Below, piece by piece: positions 19,585-29,002 of a stretch of DNA of 64,000 bases. The notes below the pieces were generated by a model that saw nothing but the letters and a program-made list of their open reading frames with translations, had not been told where the DNA came from and did not search any database. This DNA is from Devosia sp. Root413D1 (lineage in GTDB: Bacteria; Pseudomonadota; Alphaproteobacteria; Rhizobiales; Devosiaceae). Position 1 is the first letter of the stretch, and the number at the start of each line of letters is the position of its first letter. A program made the position numbers and the translations under genes. Location of the stretch: contig NZ_LMEA01000011.1 of NCBI RefSeq assembly GCF_001425235.1, forward strand, positions 248,001 through 312,000, written 5' to 3'.

Positions 19585-19616
19585 TGCCATGCATCTGATG
19601 CATGTCGGCACTGATA
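19585..19616 (+). promoter_or_regulatory. Conserved palindromic upstream motif of the first DUF1127 gene
   Basis: The core CATGCAT-CTG-ATGCATG is a perfect 7-bp inverted repeat and contains a T-N11-A LysR-type box. A 32-bp block around it recurs before the second DUF1127 gene with the same distance to the start codon (about 70 bp). Confidence 0.65.
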
Positions 19617-19686
19617 ACTCACTGCATGCGCATTGGCGCAAATCGGCTCATGCTCCGGGTGTGGTGATCCGCAAAAGGAGAACGCC

Positions 19687-19833
19687 ATGTTTGTTCGTGC
19701 CGTCTGGCGCCATCGGCGACTGGTCGACATCAGGCAGACCTTGCGGGAACTGGACGTCCCCACAACCCGCGATGCTCTGGGGATTGTGGGACCCGACTTC
19801 CAGAAGATGACCCGCGGACTGTTCGACCGCTAG
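19687..19833 (+). CDS. DUF1127-like small protein, first copy
   Basis: A 48-residue Arg-rich protein starting MFVRAVWRHRRLVDIRQ, preceded by a strong AAAAGGAG ribosome-binding site seven bases before the ATG. The pattern of a basic start, an RQTLREL helix and a DALGIVGPDF turn matches DUF1127 proteins, which in Rhizobiales are small, highly expressed, Arg-rich and linked to RNA maturation and phosphate or carbon metabolism. It diverges from the family in the C-terminal half (the usual LxDLGI-R-x-I is altered). Its promoter region shares a 32-bp block with the next gene. Confidence 0.75.
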   Translation: MFVRAVWRHRRLVDIRQTLRELDVPTTRDALGIVGPDFQKMTRGLFDR

Positions 19834-19942
19834 CCCTTCATCTGTCGCTAACCATTCGAGAATGGCCGCCGTGTGCCCGGCGGCCATTTTCTTGCCCGGA
19901 GCCTGCCGCCAACCTGAATCGCAAATGAACGTGAGCGGTTAA

Positions 19943-19974
19943 TGCCATGCACCAGACGCATAACGGTTCTGATA
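19943..19974 (+). promoter_or_regulatory. Conserved palindromic upstream motif of the second DUF1127 gene
   Basis: Matches the block at 19585-19616 at about 24 of 32 positions, including TGCCATGCA, GCAT, CGG and CTGATA. It lies 68 bp before the ATG at 20043. The palindrome is slightly degenerate (ATGCAC-CAG-ACGCAT). Confidence 0.65.
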
Positions 19975-20042
19975 CATCTCCATCTGCTCGTCCCCCACGA
20001 ACGAGACTATCTATGTTCTCGTAAACGAAAGGAGACTTCCAA

Positions 20043-20192
20043 ATGGGTATTCGCACTACGCTGAAGAAGTGGGCCGCCTACCAGCAGACCGTCCGTGAGC
20101 TCAATGCTCTCGACACCCGTCAGCTGAGCGATCTCGGCATCACTCGCACCGACATCCAGCGCATCGCCCGCGACCATGCGCGCACCATCTAA
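20043..20192 (+). CDS. DUF1127 domain-containing small protein, second copy
   Basis: A 49-residue protein with the classic DUF1127 pattern: basic helix GIRTTLKKWAAYQQTVREL, then LDTRQLSDLGITRTDI, then an Arg-rich tail. AAAGGAG lies eight bases before the ATG. Family members in Agrobacterium and Brucella are small, Arg-rich and under LysR-type (LsrB/VtlR) control. The duplicated upstream motif here fits such control, but the regulator is not in this window. A terminator-like hairpin follows. Confidence 0.88.
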   Translation: MGIRTTLKKWAAYQQTVRELNALDTRQLSDLGITRTDIQRIARDHARTI

Positions 20193-20231
20193 CGGTTCGC
20201 TTTCTGGTTCGTGCCTGACGCCGGCATCTTA

Positions 20232-20270
20232 GAACGCTCGCTTCCTGATAGAAGCGGGCGTTCAGCCTTT
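20232..20270 (+). terminator. Terminator-like hairpin after the second DUF1127 gene
   Basis: GAACGCTCGCTTC pairs with GAAGCGGGCGTTC (13 bp, one T-G pair) around CTGATA, followed by AGCCTTTCT. It is 40 bp after the stop codon. Confidence 0.65.
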
Positions 20271-20280
20271 CTGGGGCTCG

Positions 20281-20331
20281 GAGCGTTGTCAGGAAAAGTT
20301 GCAGACTTTTCCGGTTCGACAGCGCGACCAA
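20281..20331. repeat. Structured intergenic repeat, family B, copy 2
   Basis: Outer arms GCGTTGTC and GACAGCGC pair fully, with a T-A to G-C change against copy 1. The inner arms GGAAAAG and CTTTTCC around TTGCAGA are unchanged. It sits in the convergent gap between DUF1127 and the GST gene. Confidence 0.88.
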
Positions 20332-20343
20332 GAATCAGTCTGG

Positions 20344-20991
20344 TCAAAACGCCAGCCGCCCCACCAGTTCCTCGTATGACACGTTGATCGCCTTGCGGAA
20401 CGCCGCGCGCTCGTTGAGCCTCGAATGCCAGGCCTCGACATGCGGCAGCGATGGCCGCTCGATCGGCATGGTTGACCAGCGGAACAGCGACGCACCAGCG
20501 ACGATATCGGCATAGCTGAGTTCGTTGCCGCCCAGGTACGGCGCTTCGGCCAGCCGCGCTTCCAGGAGGCGGAAGCACTTGATCGAAGCCGCCAGCGCCT
20601 TGTCGATCGCCGTAGCGTCCTGTTGCGCCACCGGCGTGCGCACCTTCAGCCAGAACAGCCCGATCCAGGCCGGCTGGAATGTCGTCGCCGTCCAGTCGGT
20701 CCACTGGTCCACCACCGCCCGATCACGCGCCTCCATCGGAAACAGCAGCCCGCTGCCATACTCGGCGCTCAGATAGCGGACGATGGCGTGACTCTCCCAG
20801 ATCGTCAGGTTGCCGTCGCGCAGCGTCGGCACCAGCCCGTTGGGGTTCATCGCCAGATACTCGGGCGTGTCGTTGCCCTTGAAACCGCCGCCCAGCGGCA
20901 CATGCTCGTAAGGCAGCTCGAGCTCTTCCAGCGCCCACACCACCTTCTGGACGTTCCCCGAGCTCAAGCGCCCCCAAAGCGTGATGGTCAT
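20344..20991 (-). CDS. Glutathione S-transferase family protein
   Basis: A 215-residue cytosolic GST. The thioredoxin-fold N-terminal domain (MTITLWGRLSSGNVQKVVWALEEL, with Ser-Ser-Gly-Asn near the expected catalytic position) carries NPNGLVPTLRDGNLTIWES, the glutathione gamma-Glu binding Ser region (ES). The helical C-terminal domain has NELSYADIVAGASLF. The start at 20991 gives the canonical beginning. The reaction is conjugation or reduction with glutathione, substrate unknown. It is a single gene between family B repeat copy 2 and a SnoaL-like gene. Confidence 0.92.
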   Translation of the reverse strand: MTITLWGRLSSGNVQKVVWALEELELPYEHVPLGGGFKGNDTPEYLAMNPNGLVPTLRDGNLTIWESHAIVRYLSAEYGSGLLFPMEARDRAVVDQWTDWTATTFQPAWIGLFWLKVRTPVAQQDATAIDKALAASIKCFRLLEARLAEAPYLGGNELSYADIVAGASLFRWSTMPIERPSLPHVEAWHSRLNERAAFRKAINVSYEELVGRLAF

Positions 20992-21113
20992 GGCGTCTCC
21001 AGAAAGTTGCGTGGTTCCCACTCGCTAGCTATCTGGCGCGCAATGGCAAAACAAGGGCAGGCCGACCGAGCCCGCAAACCGTCATTCGCGGGCCGTGGCC
21101 TTGCTCTGTAGTC

Positions 21114-21605
21114 TCAGTTGGCCGCCGGGGGCTTCATGGCGCCCATCTGGGTCATCATCTGCAGGAGTTGCTCGACGTGCCAGACCTCGGCGAGCTTGCC
21201 GTCGCGGACCAGCCAGACATCGATCGCTTTGAAGTCCACCGGCTTGTTGGTGGCGGGCATCTCCATCATCTTCCCGTCATTGGTGCCCTTGGCGGTGGAA
21301 ACCACGGTCACGTAGTCGCCACTCACCAGCACCATGTCGTTCTCGATCTTCATGTCGGAGAACGCCGCGGCAAACCCCTGAAGCTCCTTGGTCAGCGCCT
21401 CGACACCCGCAGCCATATCAGGGCCGCCAGTGTGATCGACGATGTCGGCAGCGATGAACTCCGCAAAGGCATCGAAGTTTCGAGCGTTGAACTCGGTGTA
21501 GAACCGCCGGGCGAGCGCCTCGTTTGCGGCGTCATCCGCCAGCGCTGGCCAGACTGCCAGGGCGAGCGCTCCGAGGGCGACAAAACCAACGAACAATCTC
21601 TTCAT
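21114..21605 (-). CDS. Secreted SnoaL-like / ester cyclase family protein
   Basis: A 163-residue protein with a signal peptide (KRLFVGFVALGALALAVWPALA-DD) and a SnoaL-like fold: ANEALARRFYTEFNARNFDAF, then DHTGGPDMAAGVEALTKELQGF and VWLVRDGKLAEVWHVEQLLQM, the usual ester-cyclase ending. The cone-shaped pocket binds small hydrophobic molecules. An enzymatic role is not certain, because the export to the periplasm is atypical for polyketide cyclases. ATG at 21605 is supported by the signal peptide. Confidence 0.8.
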   Translation of the reverse strand: MKRLFVGFVALGALALAVWPALADDAANEALARRFYTEFNARNFDAFAEFIAADIVDHTGGPDMAAGVEALTKELQGFAAAFSDMKIENDMVLVSGDYVTVVSTAKGTNDGKMMEMPATNKPVDFKAIDVWLVRDGKLAEVWHVEQLLQMMTQMGAMKPPAAN

Positions 21606-21832
21606 GTGGGCCTCCCTAAGCTTGGTGCACGCTGTCCGGGACCGGACCGTGACAGAGCGGGAAACGCGTCGCCGAGGGGGGCGACCCGGCCGCTCCAAGT
21701 TCCAGCACCGAGGGCCGTGGCGGGTAACACACGTCCCCGTGTCGTCCGGATCGCTCTGTCCCGCCGATGCGTGATGGCGAAGGCGCCGCCCCCAACGTTG
21801 CGCAGCCGCGCCCCAATTGCTATCTGGCGCCC

Positions 21833-23224
21833 ATGTCAAAACACCTCGAACCCATTCATGTGATCGGCGGCGGGCTCGCCGGCTCGGAAGCCGCCTGGCA
21901 AGCCGCCGAAGCCGGCGCCAAGGTGGTGCTGCACGAGATGCGGCCTACCCAGAAGACCGACGCGCACCAGACCGAAGGCTTTGCCGAGCTGGTCTGCTCC
22001 AACAGCTTCCGCTCCGACGATCACCAGCACAACGCCGTCGGCCTGCTGCATGAAGAGATGCGCCGCTGCAACTCGCTGATCATGCGTGCCGCCGATGCGC
22101 ACAAGCTGCCGGCCGGTGGCGCGCTGGCGGTCGATCGCGACGCGTTCTCCGATGCGGTCACCGCCGCCATCCACAACCACCCGAACGTCACGATCGAGCG
22201 CGGTGAAGTTGCGGGCCTGCCGCCCGAAGCGTGGCAGAACGTCGTCGTCGCCACCGGGCCGCTGACCTCCCCTGCCCTGGCCGAGGCAATCCAGCAGCTG
22301 ACCGGCGAGGACTCGCTCGCTTTCTTCGACGCCATCGCGCCGATCGTCCACCATGAGTCGATCAACCACGACATCGTCTGGGCGCAGTCGCGCTACGACA
22401 AGGTCGGGCCGATGGGCAACGGCCAGGATTACCTCAACTGCCCGATGGACGAAGCGCAATACAACGCCTTCGTCGATGCGCTGGTCAGCGCCCCGCTGCA
22501 TGAGTTCAAGGATTGGGAGAAGGTGCCGTATTTCGATGGCTGCCTGCCCATCGAAGTGATGGCCGAGCGCGGCCGCGACACGCTGCGCTGGGGCCCGATG
22601 AAGCCGGTCGGCCTCACCAACCCGCGCAACCCGACGGTAAAGGCGCACGCCATCGTGCAACTCCGTCAGGATAATGCGCTGGGCACGCTCTGGAACATGG
22701 TCGGCTTCCAGACCAAGATGCGCTACGGCATCCAGGCCGAGATTTTCCGCATGATCCCCGGTCTCGAGAATGCGCAGTTCGCCCGGCTCGGTGGACTGCA
22801 TCGCAACACCTTCCTCAACTCCCCCAAGGTGCTGGATGCAAACTTGAGGCTTAAGGCGATGCCGCGGCTGCGCTTTGCCGGCCAGGTCACCGGCGTTGAG
22901 GGCTATGTCGAAAGCGCCGCCGTCGGCCTGATGGCCGGCCGCATGGCCGCCGCCGACGCGCGCGGCGAGCAACTGGCGATCCCGCCGGCCACTACGGCGA
23001 TGGGCGCCCTGATCAACCACATCACCGGCGGCCATCTCGAGGCCGAGGCCTATTCCGGGGCGCGCAGCTTCCAGCCGATGAACGTCAATTTCGGCCTGTT
23101 CCCGCCGGTATCGATCGCCAAACCCGAAGGCCATGTCGGCCGCTGGAAATCGACCGAGAAGACCATCGCCAAGAAGGAGGCGATCACCTCCCGGGCGCTC
23201 GACGACATCATGGCGTGGGCATAG
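21833..23224 (+). CDS. trmFO: Methylenetetrahydrofolate-tRNA-(uracil-5-)-methyltransferase
   Basis: A 463-residue folate- and FAD-dependent enzyme that makes 5-methyluridine at tRNA position 54. The N-terminal Rossmann motif is [29 protein letters not shown] near residues 51-61 contains the Cys used for catalysis, and [13 protein letters not shown] and [16 protein letters not shown] are family signatures. Presence of TrmFO rather than TrmA is usual in Hyphomicrobiales. The last 17 bp overlap the convergent DUF4153 gene. The gene lies beside the SQS/PSY-Mth938-secDF cluster, as in many relatives. Confidence 0.96.
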   Translation: MSKHLEPIHVIGGGLAGSEAAWQAAEAGAKVVLHEMRPTQKTDAHQTEGFAELVCSNSFRSDDHQHNAVGLLHEEMRRCNSLIMRAADAHKLPAGGALAVDRDAFSDAVTAAIHNHPNVTIERGEVAGLPPEAWQNVVVATGPLTSPALAEAIQQLTGEDSLAFFDAIAPIVHHESINHDIVWAQSRYDKVGPMGNGQDYLNCPMDEAQYNAFVDALVSAPLHEFKDWEKVPYFDGCLPIEVMAERGRDTLRWGPMKPVGLTNPRNPTVKAHAIVQLRQDNALGTLWNMVGFQTKMRYGIQAEIFRMIPGLENAQFARLGGLHRNTFLNSPKVLDANLRLKAMPRLRFAGQVTGVEGYVESAAVGLMAGRMAAADARGEQLAIPPATTAMGALINHITGGHLEAEAYSGARSFQPMNVNFGLFPPVSIAKPEGHVGRWKSTEKTIAKKEAITSRALDDIMAWA

Positions 23225-25052
23225 GCGGCCGGTCGGCGAACAATTGGCCCAACAGGCCGTTGACTTGCAGATCTTCGCGATCAGCGACCCGCTCCAAGCC
23301 CGCCGTGTCCAAGGCTAGCCGGTAGTTCGTTTCGGCGAAGGTGAAATCGATCCAGGGCTCAACCAGGTAGTCGTCAGTTTGACGGGCCGCGAACGCCGCA
23401 AGACTGACGACGACCGGAACCAGGCCACCTGATGCCGGCGCACCAGGAAGGGCCTCGATCCGCAACTGTCCGTCGTCGATCGACAGGGCAATCTCGCCGC
23501 CGCCTTCACGAGTCGTATTGACGTGCTCGCTCCCCTCTTGGTCGGTCCAACGCATGAACGTGCTGACCGTGGACCCGGGCTGCAGGATCGACACCTGCCC
23601 AAGGTAAAAAGGCGTCGCCGCGACCGGAACCGCGGTGACCCTGCGCCAGATCGTTGAGTTGTGTTGCGCTAGCATACTACCATGCGGGGCAAATCCGAGT
23701 GCCGGGAGAACCTCGGCGGAGCCATCGCGGTCGGCCGGCCAGGTTACCCCATACGTACCCATGACCTGCCGAACCCCGGCCCGACCTTCGGCGCTATCGC
23801 TGAGGTAGTCGATGATGGCTGTCGCCTGTGCGATTTCCGCGCCCGTCCAATCCGGTCTCGGCGGGCTGAGCGAGCGGTCCGCGCCGGCGTTCATGACCAG
23901 CGCGTCGAGCTTCCCCAGTTGCTGCTGCATGGGGAGACTGCGGTAGTTCCACGGCCCCACTGAAACCAGCAGCAGAATGAGGCCTGCGAGCGTCGGCACC
24001 AGCCGGATGTCGCCACGGCCGATAAGGAACACTGCGGCCAGCACCGCCGCCCACACGCCGCCTGCCGCCAGCAGCATGCGCTCCTCCGTGAGCCCGTAGG
24101 CATCGACCCGCGTCCACACCGCGACGAAGAACAGCGCCAGCGGCACCAGCGTCAGCCAGAACCACCAGGTGCGGAACACCCGGACCAGCGCCCGGCTGCG
24201 CATGAAGGGCGGATGCAACACCAGCCAGGTGGCGGCGCCGACGGTGACGAAGCCCAGCACCATCCAGCCAATCATACCCTCGGGCAGCTTCTGCGTGACG
24301 ACGATCTGCAGCGTATAGGCGAGGAGGATCAGGCCATAGATCAGCAGCAGCGGCACCAGCACGAACTGACCGAGAAAGCCAAAGGCACGCGGCAGGAAAT
24401 CCGGCCGTTGCAGCTCCTCGGCGCGATAGCCGGAGAGGCGGGGCAGCGTCGAAAGCCAGTAGACCGGGGTGAAGAACAGCCCGGTGAGGGGTAGCACCCA
24501 GTTGTAGAAAACCTGCCCGGTCTCCAGCCCGAACAGGATGCCGAGCGATCGTTCGATGGCGGCAAGGCCCAGCGCCACGATCAGAAAGGCGGCAGCTGCG
24601 ATCACGGCGGTGGCAAAAGCCTGGAAGTTCACCCACCAGAAGCGGTTCTGTACTTCCTCGCGCGGAGCGCCGCGCTCGATGCGGGTGAATGGCGAGACCG
24701 AGAGCCAGAGCACCGCGACGGCAGGCAGCGCATAGGGCACGAACCAGGCGATGTCGGTGATCTGGAACGCTGCGGCGACGGCGATCGGCAGGGCGTATTT
24801 GAGGATCGCGCCAACGAAACGCGCCTCTGGCCGGCTCTCGGCGAAATAGACCCCGGCCACTGCGAGCACCGCCGCGGTGGCGCAGCCAAGCGCCGCGCGC
24901 GCCCACTGCTCATCGCGCATCCAGTCAACGCCGTTGATGGCGCCGATGACGATGATCGTGGTGAGGGCGGCAAACAGGATGGCGAACGGGAACCGCTGGC
25001 CGGTCGACAGGAAATCCGGAGCCTGCTTCTCCAACCACGCCCTGAAGCCCAT
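23208..25052 (-). CDS. DUF4153 domain-containing membrane protein
   Basis: A 614-residue protein. The first about 400 residues hold ten or more transmembrane helices, with conserved-looking [20 protein letters not shown]-type segments, and a soluble domain follows ([19 protein letters not shown] onward). This is the DUF4153 layout. The biochemical role is unknown. It is the last gene of the yajC-secDF-Mth938-SQS run on this strand, 69 bp after SQS/PSY, and its end overlaps trmFO. Confidence 0.85.
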   Translation of the reverse strand: MGFRAWLEKQAPDFLSTGQRFPFAILFAALTTIIVIGAINGVDWMRDEQWARAALGCATAAVLAVAGVYFAESRPEARFVGAILKYALPIAVAAAFQITDIAWFVPYALPAVAVLWLSVSPFTRIERGAPREEVQNRFWWVNFQAFATAVIAAAAFLIVALGLAAIERSLGILFGLETGQVFYNWVLPLTGLFFTPVYWLSTLPRLSGYRAEELQRPDFLPRAFGFLGQFVLVPLLLIYGLILLAYTLQIVVTQKLPEGMIGWMVLGFVTVGAATWLVLHPPFMRSRALVRVFRTWWFWLTLVPLALFFVAVWTRVDAYGLTEERMLLAAGGVWAAVLAAVFLIGRGDIRLVPTLAGLILLLVSVGPWNYRSLPMQQQLGKLDALVMNAGADRSLSPPRPDWTGAEIAQATAIIDYLSDSAEGRAGVRQVMGTYGVTWPADRDGSAEVLPALGFAPHGSMLAQHNSTIWRRVTAVPVAATPFYLGQVSILQPGSTVSTFMRWTDQEGSEHVNTTREGGGEIALSIDDGQLRIEALPGAPASGGLVPVVVSLAAFAARQTDDYLVEPWIDFTFAETNYRLALDTAGLERVADREDLQVNGLLGQLFADRPPMPTP

Positions 25053-25121
25053 CGCGCCCTCTTCCCTCAGGCAATGCCTGCGGTGTCATGATGGCGATTC
25101 TCGGACCGTCCGCCAGCGCCG

Positions 25122-25961
25122 TCACACGTTGCGCGCCGACCACCACCACAGGCCGAGGATCTTGCGCCAGTCGGCCGTCGCGGCTGTCGCGGCAAACGGC
25201 GTGCGGTTGCGGGCGGCCTGGCGCAGCTCGGGGCCGAGCAGCGCCATTGGCGAGAAGGCCGGCCGCAGCGGTCTGGGCAGCGCCGCTATGGCCCGCTGCG
25301 CCTTGTCGAGATGCTCCAGCGCGAGGTCGTTGACCTGCCCGAGCGCCGCAAACAGCCCCTCGCTCTCCTGCCCCGCCAGAATCTCGCCATCGGTCACGCC
25401 ATTGGCGGAAAAAATGTTCATCGGCAGGAAGATCCGCCCCTGCGAAGCGTTGAAGCCGAAGGCGCGCAGATGCCCCGTCAGCGCCTGCGCGACGCCCAGA
25501 TGTCCGGCCGCATCACCGGTCTCGATCTCGGTGCCGCCGTTCAGCACCATCGCGGCGAGCTGGTACAGTACCGAAACCGTCTCGCCGGCATAGCCTTCGA
25601 AGCTCTGAACGTCCGGCATCGGGTCCTGGTAGAGGTCGAAGCGCCGTGCCGCGACCAGCCGGAGCAGTGGTCCGCTCGGCAAGCGGTAGTTTTCGATGGC
25701 GTCGAGCAGGGCCGCCGCCAGTGGGTTCTGGCGCACATTGCCGTGCCCTGTCCCCTTCAGCGCGTCGGCCCACCATTGCAGGCGGATTTCTCCGGCCGTC
25801 GGCTCGCGCGCCCGGTCACGGATCGACGCCACATCGGCGCTGAAGGCGTAGAGCGACTGGATCGCCGTGCGTTCCGGCTCTTTCAGCAGCAGCGTCGCAA
25901 AATAGCGATCGCGATCGGCGTCGCGCAGGAAGCTCGCGACGTACCCGGCGTCTTCGCTCAT
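25122..25961 (-). CDS. Squalene/phytoene synthase family protein (NDUFAF6-like)
   Basis: A 279-residue all-helical protein of the SQS/PSY family. It keeps RDRYFATLLLKEPERTAIQSLYAF and RLQWWADAL, but the two Asp-rich diphosphate motifs of true synthases (DxxxD) are weak: DVASIRDRAR instead of a clear first motif and ALTGHLRAFGFNASQGRIFLP in place of the second. No carotenoid or squalene genes are nearby. The stop-start overlap (ATGA) with the Mth938 gene, whose mitochondrial relative NDUFAF3 assembles complex I as NDUFAF6 does, favours a respiratory assembly role over terpenoid synthesis. That role is inferred. Confidence 0.82.
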   Translation of the reverse strand: MSEDAGYVASFLRDADRDRYFATLLLKEPERTAIQSLYAFSADVASIRDRAREPTAGEIRLQWWADALKGTGHGNVRQNPLAAALLDAIENYRLPSGPLLRLVAARRFDLYQDPMPDVQSFEGYAGETVSVLYQLAAMVLNGGTEIETGDAAGHLGVAQALTGHLRAFGFNASQGRIFLPMNIFSANGVTDGEILAGQESEGLFAALGQVNDLALEHLDKAQRAIAALPRPLRPAFSPMALLGPELRQAARNRTPFAATAATADWRKILGLWWWSARNV

Positions 25962-26347
25962 CGGGCGTTCTCGACCGCGAGGAGAGCCGCGCCCACGGCA
26001 CGATCCTCGGCCAGCAGCACGTTGTAAGTGCGCACTGCCCCGCCGGTGGCGATGGCCTCGACGATCACCCGGCGCTCCTTCAGCGCGGCGCGCACCGCGG
26101 GGTCGAGCCCGGCGATATCGCCGCCGAGCCCGATCAGCAGCACATCGAGCTGATCGGCGGCCTCCAGCACGGCCTGAAGGCTATCGAGCGTCACCTCGCT
26201 GGGCTGCGTCGCCTCCCAGGCGAACATGCCGCCGGGGAGACAGAGCAGCGAGCCGCGATGCGACAGGCCGGCAAAGCGGAAACCGCCATTGCCGTAGGCA
26301 TCGATGGGGACCTGCCGGGGATAGAACCCCTCCCCTCGCTCAACCAC
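25958..26347 (-). CDS. Mth938-like (DUF498) protein, NDUFAF3 homologue
   Basis: A 129-residue protein of the Mth938/DUF498 family. FRFAGLSHRGSLLCLPGGMFAW and VLLIGLGGDIAGLDPAVRAAL are the two family blocks, and it ends TGGAVRTYNVLLAEDRAVGAALLAV. The mitochondrial member NDUFAF3 helps assemble NADH dehydrogenase, and linkage to secDF is an established alphaproteobacterial feature. It lies 3 bp after secDF and overlaps the SQS/PSY start, so all three are surely co-translated. Confidence 0.93.
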   Translation of the reverse strand: MVERGEGFYPRQVPIDAYGNGGFRFAGLSHRGSLLCLPGGMFAWEATQPSEVTLDSLQAVLEAADQLDVLLIGLGGDIAGLDPAVRAALKERRVIVEAIATGGAVRTYNVLLAEDRAVGAALLAVENAR

Positions 26348-26350
26348 GGA

Positions 26351-28906
26351 TTAAACCGCGGCGCCGTCGGCGCGCTTGTTCGCCTTGGCCTTCTTTTCCT
26401 TCTCTTCTTCCATCTCGCTGCGCGGCTTGAGCCCGAAATAGATCAGGATCGGGCCGCCGATGAAGATCGAGGAGTACATTCCGAAGATCGAGCCGAAGGT
26501 CATGGCGATGGTGAAACCACGGATCGACTCGCCGCCGAAGAACACCAGCGGGAACAGCGCCAGGAGCACGGTGAACTGCGTCAGCGAGGTGCGGACGATC
26601 GTCTGGTTGATCGAGAGGTTGATGATCTCGGGCACCGACATTTTCTTGTATTTTCGTAAGTTCTCTCGGACGCGGTCGGAAATCACCACCGTTTCGTTGA
26701 GCGACAGGCCGACCAGTGTCAGCACCGCCGCAATCGAGGAGAGGTTGAACTCCAGCCCGGTGATCGAGAACAACCCGACGGTCATGATCACGTCGTGCAG
26801 CGTCGTCGTCACGGCGGCGAGACCGAACTGCCACTCGAAGCGGAACCAGACATAGATCAGGATGGCGAACAGCGTCACCAGCACGGCGATCGTGCCGTGG
26901 ACGGCCAGTTCACCAGAAACCGTGCCGCTCACCGCCTCGGTGCGTCGAACCTCGTACTCCTCGGTCGCCAGCGTCTTGGTGACTTCCTGCACGGCCACCT
27001 GCTGCTCGGCGTCGCCGCCCGGCTGCAGCTGAATGCGGACCAGCAGGTCCTGCGGCGTGCCGAAGCTCTGCACCTGCACTTCACCCAGGTTCAGCGGCTC
27101 GAGCAATTCACGCACGCGCGCCGGGTCGGCATCGCCCGTGGTGTGCTGCACTTCGATGGCGGAGCCGCCGACAAAGTCGATGCCGAGATTGAAGCCCTTG
27201 AAGTAGGCGGTGCCGATGGCGAGCACGGTCAGGACGATCGAGAGGATGATCGCCGCGCGGGACATCTTCATGAAGTCGATCTTGGTTCCGTCCGGGATGA
27301 ACCGGAAGTGCTGGATCCGCAGCGTCTTGGGGCGCTTCCAGTGGTACCAGATGCCGATAAAGAAGCGGGTCACCGTATAGGCGGTGAACAGCGAGGTCAG
27401 GATGCCGAGCGCCAGCGTCACGGCAAAGCCCTGGATCGGGCCTGAGCCGAGGAAGTACAGCACAATGGCCGCAATCAGCTGCGTCAGGTGGGAGTCGATA
27501 ATGGTGCCCCAGGCGCGATGGAAGCCTGCGTCCAGCGCCGCGAGGATCGATTTGCCCGCCCGCTGCTCTTCTCGCATGCGCTCGTAGATCAGAACGTTGG
27601 CGTCAACCGCCACGCCGATGGTGAGCACGATACCGGCGATACCGGGCAGCGTCAGCGTTGCGCCGATCGCCGAGAGCGATCCGAGGATCAGGAAGATGTT
27701 GAGCACCAGCGCCACGTTGGCGAACACGCCGAACAGGCCATAGGCGATAACCATGAAGGCCAGCACGGCGACCGAGGCCACCGCACCTGCAGTGATGCCG
27801 GCGCGGATCGAGTCCGCACCGAGGCTGGGGCCGACCGAGCGCTCCTCGACCACGTCGAGGCTGGCCGGTAGCGCGCCGGCGCGCAGCAGCACGGCAAGAT
27901 CGTTGGCCGATTGCGGGGTGAAGTTGCCGCTGATCTGGCCCGAGCCGCCGGTGATCGCCTGCTGGATGACCGGTGCGGTGATCACCTGGTTGTCGAGCAC
28001 GATGGCGAAGCGCTTGCCGACATTCTTCGAAGTGATTTCGCCGAAGGTGATGGCGCCGCGGGTGTCGAACTGGAAGCTCACCACCGAACGCGAGGTCTGC
28101 TGGTCGAAGCCGGGCTGCGCGTTGGTCAGCGATTCACCGCCGAGCTCGATGTTCTCGTTCAGCAGCTCGCTGCCGCCATCGGCGCTCGGCAGGATGAAGT
28201 AGCCCGACGGGATACCCTGCGCTTCGGCCTGCGCCGCGGTCATCGAGGGGTGAACCAGGTGGAAGGTGAGGCGCGCCGTCTGCTGGACGAGGTCCTTCAG
28301 CCGCTCGGAATCCTCAAAACCCGGCACCTGCAGCAGGACGCGGTCCTGCCCCTGGCGCTGGATCGTCGGCTCGGTGGTGCCCACCTCGTCGACGCGGTTG
28401 CGGATCACTTCCATCGACTGCGCGACCAGCGACGACATCCGTTCCTTGACGCCGTCGGGCGTCAGCGACACCACGATCTTGCCGTCGGTCGTCTCGGAGA
28501 AGGCCAGCTCCGGCACGCCACCGACACCGAAACTGCTCGACACGTTGTTCTGCAGCTTCTGCACCGCCGTCATCGCGGCAGCTTTCTGCGAGGGGTCGGT
28601 CAGCTCGATGGTGATCGAATCCGGGCCGGTGGTGATCAGGTTGCCGATGCCGTTGTCATTGGCCAGCGCCGAGCGCACATCGCGGCGCAGCGACTTGATC
28701 CGCTCGGTGATGATCGACTCTCGGTTGACCTGCAGCAACAGGTGCGAGCCGCCCTGCAGGTCGAGGCCGAGGACCACGGTCTGCTTGGGCAGGAAGCCCG
28801 GCCAGCTGGCGAGGATATCCTTGGGCAGGAAGCTCGGGATGGTGAACAGGATGCCAAGTATCGCAACGATGACGATGATGGCTGACCGGAATGGCGATGA
28901 CTGCAT
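26351..28906 (-). CDS. secDF: Protein translocase subunit SecDF (fused)
   Basis: An 851-residue fusion of SecD (about 1-530) and SecF (about 545-830), which uses the proton motive force to pull exported proteins off SecYEG. The SecD part has the first helix, a periplasmic P1 head and GIAGIVLTIGVAVDANVLIYERMRE. The SecF part has GIDFVGGSAIEV and SLNETVVISDRVRENLRKY, the paired helix-4 Asp/Arg motifs. A Lys-rich tail (EEEKEKKAKANKRADG) ends the protein. ATG 28906 is used. It lies 136 bp after yajC with an 11-bp perfect hairpin between them. Confidence 0.97.
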   Translation of the reverse strand: MQSSPFRSAIIVIVAILGILFTIPSFLPKDILASWPGFLPKQTVVLGLDLQGGSHLLLQVNRESIITERIKSLRRDVRSALANDNGIGNLITTGPDSITIELTDPSQKAAAMTAVQKLQNNVSSSFGVGGVPELAFSETTDGKIVVSLTPDGVKERMSSLVAQSMEVIRNRVDEVGTTEPTIQRQGQDRVLLQVPGFEDSERLKDLVQQTARLTFHLVHPSMTAAQAEAQGIPSGYFILPSADGGSELLNENIELGGESLTNAQPGFDQQTSRSVVSFQFDTRGAITFGEITSKNVGKRFAIVLDNQVITAPVIQQAITGGSGQISGNFTPQSANDLAVLLRAGALPASLDVVEERSVGPSLGADSIRAGITAGAVASVAVLAFMVIAYGLFGVFANVALVLNIFLILGSLSAIGATLTLPGIAGIVLTIGVAVDANVLIYERMREEQRAGKSILAALDAGFHRAWGTIIDSHLTQLIAAIVLYFLGSGPIQGFAVTLALGILTSLFTAYTVTRFFIGIWYHWKRPKTLRIQHFRFIPDGTKIDFMKMSRAAIILSIVLTVLAIGTAYFKGFNLGIDFVGGSAIEVQHTTGDADPARVRELLEPLNLGEVQVQSFGTPQDLLVRIQLQPGGDAEQQVAVQEVTKTLATEEYEVRRTEAVSGTVSGELAVHGTIAVLVTLFAILIYVWFRFEWQFGLAAVTTTLHDVIMTVGLFSITGLEFNLSSIAAVLTLVGLSLNETVVISDRVRENLRKYKKMSVPEIINLSINQTIVRTSLTQFTVLLALFPLVFFGGESIRGFTIAMTFGSIFGMYSSIFIGGPILIYFGLKPRSEMEEEKEKKAKANKRADGAAV

Positions 28907-29002
28907 GGTCGGAACTTGGGTCCTGTATGGTGCTCCTGGGGACAGCAGGCCGCCCCGGAGCAAACGGAGCCCAGTGGCTCCGCGTCTATGTCAGAAATGC
29001 GT

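Noticed and set aside
21651-21760. Inverted repeat GACAGAGCG / CGCTCTGTC about 92 bp apart before trmFO, considered as insertion-sequence ends
   Set aside because: Only nine bases, no target duplication and no transposase remnant between the arms. Likely chance.
25122-25961. Annotation as a true phytoene or squalene synthase
   Set aside because: Asp-rich motifs are weak, and the neighbours are Mth938 and secDF instead of carotenoid or hopanoid genes.
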